Shown: piece after piece, positions 8,681 through 15,945 of the stretch | How the letters are laid out: each line of letters opens with the position of its first letter | How positions within the stretch are numbered: position 1 is the stretch's first letter | DNA from: Herpetosiphon llansteffanensis | GTDB taxonomy: Bacteria; Chloroflexota; Chloroflexia; Chloroflexales; Herpetosiphonaceae | DNA: 64,000 bases | Reading direction: 5' to 3' | NCBI RefSeq assembly: GCF_003205875.1 | Contig: NZ_PUBZ01000078.1 | Coordinates: 58,155-122,154, forward strand | Program-made: the position numbers and the translations under genes | Notes under the pieces: model-generated | Databases searched by the model: none | Told to the model about the DNA's origin: nothing | Seen by the model: only the letters and a program-made list of their open reading frames with translations

Positions 8681-8780
8681 TGGGCCAGGCTTGCTGTGAC
8701 ACCCATAGAGGCAAGCGTACCGTTGCTATCTTTCAATCCTGGCGGAGTTGGCAAACATATGCCGCACAGGACCCGACCCA
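8681..8780 (-). ncRNA. ffs: Signal recognition particle RNA, small bacterial (4.5S-like) type
   Basis: A 100-nt RNA that should bind Ffh and target membrane proteins to the Sec translocon. The conserved apical hairpin is present on the minus strand at 8724-8742: GCCAGG, a 3-bp stem AUU/GAU, a GAAA tetraloop and AGCAACGG, matching the canonical CAGG-NNN-GNAA-NNN-AGCA arrangement. The ends pair (5' UGGGUCGGGU with 3' GCCUGGCCCA, then CUGUG/CACAG), giving one long hairpin without an Alu domain. A consensus promoter and a terminator frame it. The three-pair distal stem differs from the common UCC/GGA version. Ends are inferred from the pairing and promoter. Confidence 0.88.
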
Positions 8781-8786
8781 TTCGCC

Positions 8787-8815
8787 ATTATAGTCGACAA
8801 GCCACTTAAAGTCAA
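8787..8815 (-). promoter_or_regulatory. Near-consensus sigma-70 promoter of ffs
   Basis: On the minus strand, TTGACT (8810-8815), a 17-bp spacer and TATAAT (8787-8792) put the start of transcription at about 8780, exactly at the base of the SRP RNA terminal stem. Confidence 0.9.
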
Positions 8816-8821
8816 AAATTG

Positions 8822-8849
8822 TTGATCTTTTGACCTGGCATGGTATACT
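8822..8849 (+). promoter_or_regulatory. Promoter of the small RNA, divergent from ffs
   Basis: TTGATC (8822-8827), a 16-bp spacer and TATACT (8844-8849). Only 6 bp separate its -35 box from the ffs -35 box, so the two promoters are back to back. Confidence 0.6.
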
Positions 8850-8855
8850 GGCGAT

Positions 8856-8941
8856 TGCCAGAACAACTACAGACCGTGGTGTCCTAGAAGATAGCGATGT
8901 GTCAGAATGCAGCGATGCCAGAACAAGTGCATCGCTTTTTT
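8856..8941 (+). ncRNA. Candidate small RNA of about 86 nt with intrinsic terminator
   Basis: A promoter (8822-8849) and a strong terminator (8911-8941: AGCGATGC, 10-nt loop, GCATCGCT, then a run of T) enclose about 86 bases with no convincing ORF. The word GCGATnGCCAGAACAA occurs twice, near 8851 and 8912, the second copy inside the terminator hairpin. It does not resemble 6S, tmRNA or RNase P. It could be a free regulatory RNA or an attenuated leader of the exopolysaccharide locus. Confidence 0.6.
8911..8941 (+). terminator. Intrinsic terminator of the small RNA
   Basis: A perfect 8-bp stem (8911-8918 with 8929-8936) is followed by six T residues. No CDS ends nearby, so it terminates a non-coding transcript. 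Confidence 0.85.
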
Positions 8942-9251
8942 ATTGGATACTTAAAATTTTTTTAGGACAAAAGTCACCCTTGACACTTTTAGTGACAGAG
9001 GCCAAAGTAGAAGACGACCATTGGTAGGTAGTCCTTTCTCTTGATATGGTTAAGCTAAGGTACTATTAAAAATTTAGTACCCACGCTTTAGAATATTCTG
9101 TTGGCACACAGCCAAAGACACCGTACTATTGTAAGTAGCGCTAAGCAGACAATCTGGGAGCTGTTCTCGGTTGCAATCCAATGCGGCGGAAGCTTGGCAG
9201 CGTGTTCAATTTTGGTGTAGTGTGGCACATATAGCCAGAAAGTAAGCCACC
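8942..9251. other. Leader region of the exopolysaccharide locus
   Basis: No ORF is convincing here. There is a 7-bp inverted repeat GGTACTA/TAGTACC at 9059-9081, overlapping a weak promoter candidate (TTGATA 9041-9046, 17 bp, TATTAA 9064-9069), and a short TTGGC/GCCAA repeat near 9102-9116. These could control the first gene at 9252. I looked for a GEMM (cyclic-di-GMP) riboswitch and did not find its conserved words. Confidence 0.35.
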
Positions 9252-10127
9252 ATGAAGTACCTGCGTCGATCAATTATTGCGCTCGTTCTCTATCTTGCTG
9301 CGTTTTTTAACATCGAGCGGCTGGACTTCCAGGGCGAGAATGTTATTGACCTACGTTCATTTGTGTATGTTCTCGGGCTAGCAGCGATCATTATCACGCT
9401 GATGCTGCCCTATTTTCGCCAACGGCGGCTTTTGGTAGCCATGACCTATTGGGGTGCGATCTACGCCATTATTCGCTTGGCATTTTTTAATAGTGTTTCG
9501 TTTGTTGGGGTCGATATTTATTTATCACTCACCGAACTGGTCTTTTTGTTGGTCGGGGTGCGCTTTGCCCACCAAGTTGCGATTGATCTCTACGATTTCG
9601 AACAGGCAGTGATCAACATCACCTTGCCCCAAGTCAATCGCCAAATTCGGCCACTCAACGACTCGAACGACGAAATTCAAACCGAGATGGTGCGCAGTCG
9701 CCGTCACCGCCGCCCAATGAGTGTCTTGGTGATCAAGCCCGATCCCCAATCAGTCAACTTGGCGATTCATCGCAGCGTCGAAGAAGTGCAGAAATCAATG
9801 ATGACCCGCTATGTTGTCACCAGTTTGACGCGGGTTGTTGCCGATGTGATGCGCCGTACCGACATGATTTTTGAGCAACCAAGCTCAAACCAATTTATCG
9901 TGATGAGTCCCGAAACCAATGCCGCCAATTCTGTTTCTTTCGCGGAACGCATCAAGGCTGCTGCGTCCGAGAGGCTGGGTGTAGATGTGTTGTGTGGAAT
10001 TGCATCATTTCCCGACGATGCCCTAACATTCGATGAGTTGATTCGCGAGGCCGATACACGGGCATTGCGGCAGCTCAAAGCGGTTAAACCACAAGACACA
10101 CGCTCGACCGTTCAGACTGAAGTTTAA
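9252..10127 (+). CDS. Membrane protein with degenerate GGDEF-like domain
   Basis: First gene of the exopolysaccharide locus. Residues 1-110 hold about four membrane segments. Residues 150-275 align by eye with a GGDEF domain: VLVIKPDPQ, then VADVMRRTDMIF, and the closing CGIASFPDDALTFDELIREAD motif typical of GGDEF proteins. The GGDEF signature itself is replaced by SSNQF at 211-215, so diguanylate cyclase activity is not expected. It may act as a receptor or structural partner in exopolysaccharide control (inference). It ends 35 bp before the sugar transferase gene. Confidence 0.7.
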   Translation: MKYLRRSIIALVLYLAAFFNIERLDFQGENVIDLRSFVYVLGLAAIIITLMLPYFRQRRLLVAMTYWGAIYAIIRLAFFNSVSFVGVDIYLSLTELVFLLVGVRFAHQVAIDLYDFEQAVINITLPQVNRQIRPLNDSNDEIQTEMVRSRRHRRPMSVLVIKPDPQSVNLAIHRSVEEVQKSMMTRYVVTSLTRVVADVMRRTDMIFEQPSSNQFIVMSPETNAANSVSFAERIKAAASERLGVDVLCGIASFPDDALTFDELIREADTRALRQLKAVKPQDTRSTVQTEV

Positions 10128-10162
10128 AGCGCCACCAATGCATCGTGCAGAAAGGAACCGTC

Positions 10163-10849
10163 ATGGCTTCTTCACTCAATTATCGTGAAAATCCAGCCTA
10201 TGCCTGGCTGTTTCAAGTTCAACCCAATCGCTCACCAATGGCTCGCAAGATCTATTTGATTAACAAACGAGCGATGGATTTGTTGATTTTATTGCTGGCC
10301 ATGCCATTTTTGCTGCCATTCTTCCTCTTATGTGCCATCTTGATTAAAATTGATTCGCCCAACGGGCCAATCATGTTTACCCAGAAACGCACTGGCAAAG
10401 GTGGGCGCACGTTCCGCATGTATAAATTCCGCACGATGGTGCCCAATGCCGAGGAAATGAAAAAGCAGTTGATGCACCTCAACGAGCTGCAATGGCCCGA
10501 TTTCAAAATTAGCAACGATCCACGCATCACTAAGGTTGGCAAGTTTTTGCGCAAAACCAGCCTCGATGAACTGCCACAGTTGCTGAATGTCATCAAAGGC
10601 GAGATGAGCCTCGTCGGCCCACGCCCAACCTCGTTTGGAGCACACACCTACGACTTGTGGCAAACCGAACGCCTCGACGTGCAACCAGGCCTGACTGGGC
10701 TTTGGCAATTGTTTGGTCGCGCCAGCACCGAATTCCATGATCGCTTGCTCTTGGATATTGCCTATATCGAGCGCCGCTGCTTGTGGATCGATATTCAGAT
10801 TCTGTTCCGCACTATCCCAGCCGTGTTGAAACAGCGGGGTGCGCATTAG
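10163..10849 (+). CDS. Undecaprenyl-phosphate sugar-1-phosphate transferase
   Basis: Membrane-bound initiating enzyme (bacterial sugar transferase, WcaJ/ExoY class) that transfers a sugar phosphate to the lipid carrier. A hydrophobic helix (residues 24-48, LLILLLAMPFLLPFFLLCAI) follows KRAMDL, then come the family motifs MYKFRTM, LRKTSLDELPQLLNVIKGEMSLVGPRP and PGLTGLWQLFGR. Length 228 residues fits the short ExoY-like type without extra N-terminal membrane helices. The ATG at 10163 has AAAGGA upstream and is preferred over the in-frame ATG at 10145. Its stop overlaps the start of the next gene (TAGTG). Confidence 0.95.
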   Translation: MASSLNYRENPAYAWLFQVQPNRSPMARKIYLINKRAMDLLILLLAMPFLLPFFLLCAILIKIDSPNGPIMFTQKRTGKGGRTFRMYKFRTMVPNAEEMKKQLMHLNELQWPDFKISNDPRITKVGKFLRKTSLDELPQLLNVIKGEMSLVGPRPTSFGAHTYDLWQTERLDVQPGLTGLWQLFGRASTEFHDRLLLDIAYIERRCLWIDIQILFRTIPAVLKQRGAH

Positions 10850-12096
10850 TGCCACAACCAATTGCCTACATGATGTCACGTTTCCCACATTTGTCGGAAA
10901 CGTTTATTCTGCGTGAAATGCTCGAAATGGAGCGCTTGGGCTGGGATGTTAAGCTGTTTCCGTTGATGCTGCAAGAACAGGCAGTTGTGCACGATGAAGC
11001 GAAGCGCTGGATTCCGATGGCTCAAGCGCAGCCGTTTATCTCGCCCCATGTTGGCCTGAGCTTGACCCAACGTTTAGCTAAACAACCGCTCAAAACTGGC
11101 GGCATCGTGGCCAAAACGGTGGCCGAAAGTGCGAGCAGCCCGGGCGAATTAGTGCGCAAATTGGCAATCATTCCCAAAGCCATCACGCTTGCCAAGCATA
11201 TGCAAGAGCAAAAGATTGCGCATATTCATTGCCATTATGCAACCTATCCGGCCTTTGCGGCGTGGATTATCAATCGCCTCACTGGCATTCCCTATTCGTT
11301 TACGGTGCATGGCCACGATATTTTTGTGAATCGGGCGATGCTGCCAACCAAAGCTCGCGGGGCCAGCGCAATTATTGCAATCGCTGAGTTTCATCGCGAG
11401 TTTTTGGTTGAAAAATTAGGCGAATGGGTACGCAATCGGATTCATATTGTGCATTGTGGCATTCGCCCAGAGCGTTATCAACCACAACCCAAGCCTGCTG
11501 GCGAACGCTTCGAAATTTTGACAACTGGCAGCCTACAAGATTACAAAGGCCATCCCTTCTTGATTCAGGCGTGCAGCTTCTTGCGCGACCGTGGCGTAAA
11601 CTTCCGCTGCCGCATTATTGGCGGTGGCGAAGATAAGCCAATGCTTGAGAAATTGATTGCAGAAAAACAATTAACCGGCATGGTCGAATTGCTTGGCCCA
11701 CAGCCAGAAACCGCTGTTCGCGAGCTGTTAGCCACTGCTGATTGCTATGTACAAGCAAGTATCATCACCCCAGCGGGCAAGATGGAAGGCGTTCCTGTGT
11801 CGTTGATGGAAGCCTTGGCCTGCGAATTACCAGTTGTGGCCTCGCGCATGTCGGGCATTCCCGAACTGGTGCGACCCGATGAAACTGGCTACCTCGTGCC
11901 ACCAGCCAACGCCGCTGCTTTGGCCGACCAACTGCTCTACGTGCGCGATAACCCAGCGGAAGCAGCACGCTATGCAGCGCGTGGCCGCGAACTGGTGCAA
12001 AGCGATTTCAATTTGGTAACCTGTGTCGAGCAACTTTCCGAAACCTTACTCGCCGTAAATCCCGCTTTGCAACGGCCAATTCAACGCAATGCCTAA
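10849..12096 (+). CDS. GT4-type glycosyltransferase
   Basis: GT-B fold glycosyltransferase expected to add a sugar to the lipid-linked exopolysaccharide repeat on the cytoplasmic face. It starts PQPIAYMMSRFPHLSETFILREM, a typical opening for GT4 colanic-acid-type transferases, and carries HGHDIF, a nucleotide-sugar binding region EGVPVSLMEALACELPVVAS and GIPELV. I chose the GTG at 10849, which overlaps the TAG of the previous gene and has GGGGTG upstream; the next in-frame ATGs at 10870 and 10873 would remove conserved residues. Donor and acceptor are unknown. Confidence 0.92.
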   Translation: MPQPIAYMMSRFPHLSETFILREMLEMERLGWDVKLFPLMLQEQAVVHDEAKRWIPMAQAQPFISPHVGLSLTQRLAKQPLKTGGIVAKTVAESASSPGELVRKLAIIPKAITLAKHMQEQKIAHIHCHYATYPAFAAWIINRLTGIPYSFTVHGHDIFVNRAMLPTKARGASAIIAIAEFHREFLVEKLGEWVRNRIHIVHCGIRPERYQPQPKPAGERFEILTTGSLQDYKGHPFLIQACSFLRDRGVNFRCRIIGGGEDKPMLEKLIAEKQLTGMVELLGPQPETAVRELLATADCYVQASIITPAGKMEGVPVSLMEALACELPVVASRMSGIPELVRPDETGYLVPPANAAALADQLLYVRDNPAEAARYAARGRELVQSDFNLVTCVEQLSETLLAVNPALQRPIQRNA

Positions 12097-12113
12097 GCCT
12101 AGGAGCAGCAGGA

Positions 12114-13247
12114 ATGCCCCAGAAAATTGCTTTTCTCAAAATTCGCGATTTTTCGTTTATTAATCCCAATCTGATCGCTCAATTTCAGCGGGTGTTCCCT
12201 GAATATACGCTCGAGGTTTTCGATTTTAAAGATTGGCTTAAACATAATCCACATATGTATCTGTTGGCTATGGCCGCAGTCTACAAAGAATATGGCCGCG
12301 AGATTTTGGCCGGCAAGAAGCAGCCAAATCCACATTTATTTGTCACGCGCTGGATTGGCAAGCGGATTAAAAAGCTGGTGCAGCAGCGTTTCAATCCACG
12401 CGATTATGCTTTTGCCTTTCAAACCCAAACCTTTTTTGATGCCAGTGTGGCTGGCTTGCCGCATTTTATCTACACCGACCACACCTTGCGAGCCAACTGG
12501 CGCTACAAACTCTTTGACCCGAGCAAAATTCAATACTCGGCAGAATGGCGCGCCGCGATTGAGCCGGAGATTTATCGCAATGCAAGCAAAATCTTTTTTG
12601 CGAGCAATTTTGCCCGCAATTCAGCCATTGAAGATTACAATTATCCCGCTGAAAAGGCCGAGTGTGTCTATACAGGTATTAATGTTAAAATAGACCCACC
12701 AACCGATAAAGATTACGCCGCCAAACGAATCTTATTTGTTGGAGTAGAATGGGAGCGCAAAGGCGGGCCAGAAGTTGCCGCAGCCTTCAAGCGCATCCAA
12801 GCGCAGCATCCCGACGCAACATTAACCATCGTAGGATGCACGCCAGAGCTTGATTTGCCCAATTGCCGGATTATTGGGCGCGTGCCGCGTGAAGAGGTGG
12901 TGAAACATTTCCGTGAGGCCACGATTTTTTGCATGCCCAGCAGAATTGAGCCAGCGGGAATTGCCTTCACTGAAGCGGCAATGTATAAATTACCGATTAT
13001 TTCGGCCAGCAGTGGCGGCCTGCCCGACCGCGTGCTGCACGGCCAAACTGGCTATCTAATTGAACCTGGCGATGTTGATAGCCTGACCAGCTATTTAAGT
13101 GATTTATTGGATCACCCCGAACGCTGTCGCGAGTTTGGTGAAGCTGGCTACCAACTTGCGCATCGTGAATTTACTTGGGATCGCGTTGGCGATCGCATTC
13201 GGGCTGCTATTCTTTCAACTATTCAACCAACGCAGCGCATGGCCTAG
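12114..13247 (+). CDS. GT4-type glycosyltransferase
   Basis: A 377-residue GT-B glycosyltransferase. The N-terminal half is divergent (MPQKIAFLKIRDFSFINPNL), while the C-terminal half has the GT4 pattern: RILFVGVEWERKGGPEVAAAF, IVGCTPELDLPNCRIIGRV, and the catalytic region PSRIEPAGIAFTEAAMYKLPII with E/E spacing. AGGAGCAGCAGGA precedes the ATG. It lies 17 bp after the previous transferase in the same operon. The SRIEPAGIAFTEA form resembles enzymes that act on stress or surface glycans, but the substrate cannot be read. Confidence 0.9.
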   Translation: MPQKIAFLKIRDFSFINPNLIAQFQRVFPEYTLEVFDFKDWLKHNPHMYLLAMAAVYKEYGREILAGKKQPNPHLFVTRWIGKRIKKLVQQRFNPRDYAFAFQTQTFFDASVAGLPHFIYTDHTLRANWRYKLFDPSKIQYSAEWRAAIEPEIYRNASKIFFASNFARNSAIEDYNYPAEKAECVYTGINVKIDPPTDKDYAAKRILFVGVEWERKGGPEVAAAFKRIQAQHPDATLTIVGCTPELDLPNCRIIGRVPREEVVKHFREATIFCMPSRIEPAGIAFTEAAMYKLPIISASSGGLPDRVLHGQTGYLIEPGDVDSLTSYLSDLLDHPERCREFGEAGYQLAHREFTWDRVGDRIRAAILSTIQPTQRMA

Positions 13248-13282
13248 CCAGCAGTCGGCGCTGCAACAAAGGAACTGTTGCT

Positions 13283-14386
13283 ATGGAATTTCGTCATTAT
13301 CTCCGAATGTTAGGGCGCGGCTGGTGGCTGATCGCTCTGGCAGCACTAACTGGGGCAACCTTGGCGCTTGCCCGCTCTTATGTAACCGAGCCTGAGTATC
13401 GCACGCGCACGCGGCTGTTGCTCAGCCCAAACTTGGCCCGTGTTGATAGCGGCCAAGAATTATATAGCGTTACCACCTTGCAAAACCGCACAATCGTCAA
13501 CACGATTGCCGAAATTCTGAATAGCGGCAGCCCGTTCAAGGAAACCGGCGGCGGCCTGAATTTGCCACCAGGCGAGGTCGTACGCTATAAAAACAATGCA
13601 GTGACGGTTCCCGAAGCCAATGTGTTGGAAGTGTATGTCGATGGGCCTGATGCGAATACCACTGCCTTGTTGGCCAATAGCTTGGCGCAACGCACCATCG
13701 ATTTCGTAGACCAAAAATACCCCAGCTATAGCCTGACTGTGCTTGACCCAGCCTTGCCTTCATCTGTGCCCCAAAGCCCCAAGCCAGTGCGCGATACAAC
13801 CTTGGCCTTGATTTTGGGCGCAGTGGTTGGTGCAATTATCGCAATTGTCCAGGCCCAATTGAAAACGCCGTTGGAAGCCTTGCGTCGCCGCAGCACAATC
13901 GATGCGGTTTCGACAGCCTTCACTCGTCGCCACTTCGATCAACAAGCCAAAGAAGCATTGGGTCGCAGTTCGATCGCCTCATTGGGCTTGGTTTATCTCG
14001 ATGGCATGCAAGATGTGATTGATAGCATGCCTGCGCCAGTTGTGCAGCGTGTCCTGCGTCACGCCAAAAATGTGTTGCGCAATGAATTGCGCGGCAACGA
14101 TATTGTTGGGCGCTGGGATAACACGACCTTCTCGATTTTGCTGCCTGAAACGCCGGAAATTGCCGCCACCCGCACGCTTGACCGCATTTTGAATGCGCTT
14201 GATCAGCCGGTCGAGACGGGCATTGACGATGTGGTGGTCAAACTAACGCCCTACGCTGGGGGCGCGACCCGCCGTAACAACATGGCCTATGGTCAATTAG
14301 TCGAAGAAGCTGAAGCAGCTTTGACCCGCTCATATCGCAGTGGCGAAAAGAATGTGCTCTTCTCTGCCGTCGAACAACCGGCCTAA
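13283..14386 (+). CDS. Wzz-like chain-length protein fused to a degenerate GGDEF domain
   Basis: Residues 1-195 form a Wzz-type polysaccharide co-polymerase: membrane segment 13-33, extracytoplasmic region with the LSPNLARVDS and LQNRTIVNTIAEIL blocks, and a second membrane segment at about 172-193 preceded by PALPSSVPQSPKPVR (the family's Pro-rich end). Residues 205-360 are a GGDEF-like domain (VSTAFTRRHFD, RGNDIVGRWDNTTFSILLPETP) in which the signature is RWDNTTF (277-283), so the active site is lost. Such a fusion would put a nucleotide-type sensor directly on the chain-length regulator. The ATG at 13283 has AAAGGA upstream; an earlier ATG at 13175 lies inside the previous gene. Confidence 0.82.
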   Translation: MEFRHYLRMLGRGWWLIALAALTGATLALARSYVTEPEYRTRTRLLLSPNLARVDSGQELYSVTTLQNRTIVNTIAEILNSGSPFKETGGGLNLPPGEVVRYKNNAVTVPEANVLEVYVDGPDANTTALLANSLAQRTIDFVDQKYPSYSLTVLDPALPSSVPQSPKPVRDTTLALILGAVVGAIIAIVQAQLKTPLEALRRRSTIDAVSTAFTRRHFDQQAKEALGRSSIASLGLVYLDGMQDVIDSMPAPVVQRVLRHAKNVLRNELRGNDIVGRWDNTTFSILLPETPEIAATRTLDRILNALDQPVETGIDDVVVKLTPYAGGATRRNNMAYGQLVEEAEAALTRSYRSGEKNVLFSAVEQPA

Positions 14387-14397
14387 CTTAAACCAAC

Positions 14398-14426
14398 CTG
14401 CACGGCGTGACATGCATGCCGTGCAG
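14398..14426 (+). promoter_or_regulatory. Intercistronic hairpin before the polymerase gene
   Basis: A perfect 9-bp inverted repeat, CTGCACGGC (14398-14406) with GCCGTGCAG (14418-14426), has an 11-nt loop and no T tract, and ends 13 bp before the ATG at 14440. It may control mRNA stability or translation. Confidence 0.6.
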
Positions 14427-14439
14427 CAACGAGGTCTTT

Positions 14440-15945
14440 ATGCTGGTCAACACACCACAAGAAGAGCCAAGCAGCCAACCAGATTTTTTTACCAGCAAAT
14501 GGATGAATGTCATCTTTGCATGTTTGGCGGTCGCTGGTGGAGCTGGGGTTGCTGCCGCCTTGGCAGTCTTCGATAACCCATTGAAATTGGTGCTGCTGTT
14601 TGGCGGGGCCGCCGCCGCAATGGTCACGATGCGCAACAGCGAATGGGGCTTGTTGGCGCTCGTTTTTATGAGCTACACCCGTTTTTCCGATGTGATGGTG
14701 CGCAACGGTGCGCCATCGACGGCCCAACCGTTTTTGGCGCTGCTCTTTTTAATTATTTTCATGCGCTGGATGCTCTACAACCAAAAGCCCGAACCATGGC
14801 TCAAGCCCGCCGTCTGGATTTTTATCTACGGCATGGTCGGGGTGGCCACATTTTTGTATGCAGATGATGTGGTGCGGGTCAAAAACGGTGTCGTGAGCTA
14901 CTTCAAAGATGCAATCATCGTGGTTGTGGTGGTGATGATGATGCGTTCGCCCAAGATGCTGCATCGTTCGATGTGGGCGCTCTTGTTTGCGGGCATTTTC
15001 ATGGCTTCAATCACCACTTGGCAGCAATTAACTGGCACCTTTGATAACGATTATTTGGGCTTTGCCAAGGCTGGCAAAATGCAAATCGTCTCTGGCGTTG
15101 AGGATGATTACCGGATTGCTGGGCCAATCGGCGACCCCAATTTCTATTCGCAAGTGTTGCTCACACTGATTCCGCTGGGTATGGATCGCTTGTGGAATGA
15201 GAAGAATAAGAAATTACGCTGGTTTGCAATTTGGCAGTTGAGCGTCTGTATGGCCTCAATTTTCTTCTCTTTCAGCCGTGGCGCATTTCTCTCGTTGGCG
15301 TTTGCTAGCTTGCTGATGTTTATTCGGCGGCCACCAAAGCTGATGTCGGTGATTATTATTGTGGCCTTGGCCATTGTAATTATCCCAACCTTGCCAGCTT
15401 CGTATATTGCGCGGCTCGAAACAATTCCCGAGGCAATTCCTGGCTTAGCCCAAGAAGATGTGCGCAACGAAGCTTCGTTCCGCGGGCGTTCGAGCGCTCA
15501 GCAAGCAGGCATTCGCATGTTCTTGGCCAATCCGGTTTTTGGCTTGGGCGTGGGCAATTTTGGCAATCACTACCAAGAATATGCCCGCGATTTAGGCCTC
15601 GATAACAGTCGCTGGGACCAAGCGCCGCACAATATGTACCTCGAAATTTTGACCGAAAAAGGCTTGTTTGGGCTTTCGGTCTTTGCGGCCATGATGTGGG
15701 TGCTGTTCCGCGATATGAACAAGGCGCGCAAGAAGTTCCGCGAAATTAATATGGGCGATTTTGATGGCTTGATCTTTGGTTTTCAGGCGGGCTTGGTAGG
15801 CTATATGATTGCGGGGATTTTCCTGCAACTCTCCTATCCACGCTTCTTTTGGATTCTGATTGCCATCGCCTATGCAATTCCCAACGTCGCCAACAAAGCT
15901 TATGATGACTATCGCGAGGCGCTACCAAATGGCGAAACAGCCTGA
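14440..15945 (+). CDS. O-antigen ligase/polymerase-like membrane protein (Wzy family)
   Basis: A 501-residue polytopic membrane protein with about ten hydrophobic segments and the Wzy_C/O-antigen ligase signature region GIRMFLANPVFGLGVGNFGNHYQEYARDLG, followed by PHNMYLEILTEKGLFGL. It probably polymerises exopolysaccharide repeat units on the outer face of the membrane. The ATG at 14440 has ACGAGG upstream; an earlier GTG at 14407 lies inside the hairpin. The next gene overlaps its end by 17 bp. Confidence 0.9.
   Translation: MLVNTPQEEPSSQPDFFTSKWMNVIFACLAVAGGAGVAAALAVFDNPLKLVLLFGGAAAAMVTMRNSEWGLLALVFMSYTRFSDVMVRNGAPSTAQPFLALLFLIIFMRWMLYNQKPEPWLKPAVWIFIYGMVGVATFLYADDVVRVKNGVVSYFKDAIIVVVVVMMMRSPKMLHRSMWALLFAGIFMASITTWQQLTGTFDNDYLGFAKAGKMQIVSGVEDDYRIAGPIGDPNFYSQVLLTLIPLGMDRLWNEKNKKLRWFAIWQLSVCMASIFFSFSRGAFLSLAFASLLMFIRRPPKLMSVIIIVALAIVIIPTLPASYIARLETIPEAIPGLAQEDVRNEASFRGRSSAQQAGIRMFLANPVFGLGVGNFGNHYQEYARDLGLDNSRWDQAPHNMYLEILTEKGLFGLSVFAAMMWVLFRDMNKARKKFREINMGDFDGLIFGFQAGLVGYMIAGIFLQLSYPRFFWILIAIAYAIPNVANKAYDDYREALPNGETA

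Noticed and set aside
8681..8780. 6S RNA or tmRNA instead of SRP RNA
   Set aside because: No tRNA-like ends, tag ORF or open-complex-mimic bubble; the CAGG...AGCA hairpin is specific to SRP RNA.
8942..9251. Possible cyclic-di-GMP (GEMM) riboswitch ahead of the exopolysaccharide locus
   Set aside because: The conserved GEMM words and helix order are absent; only short unrelated inverted repeats are seen.
10145..10162. Upstream ATG for the sugar transferase
   Set aside because: The SD AAAGGA lies between this ATG and the one at 10163, so the latter is used.
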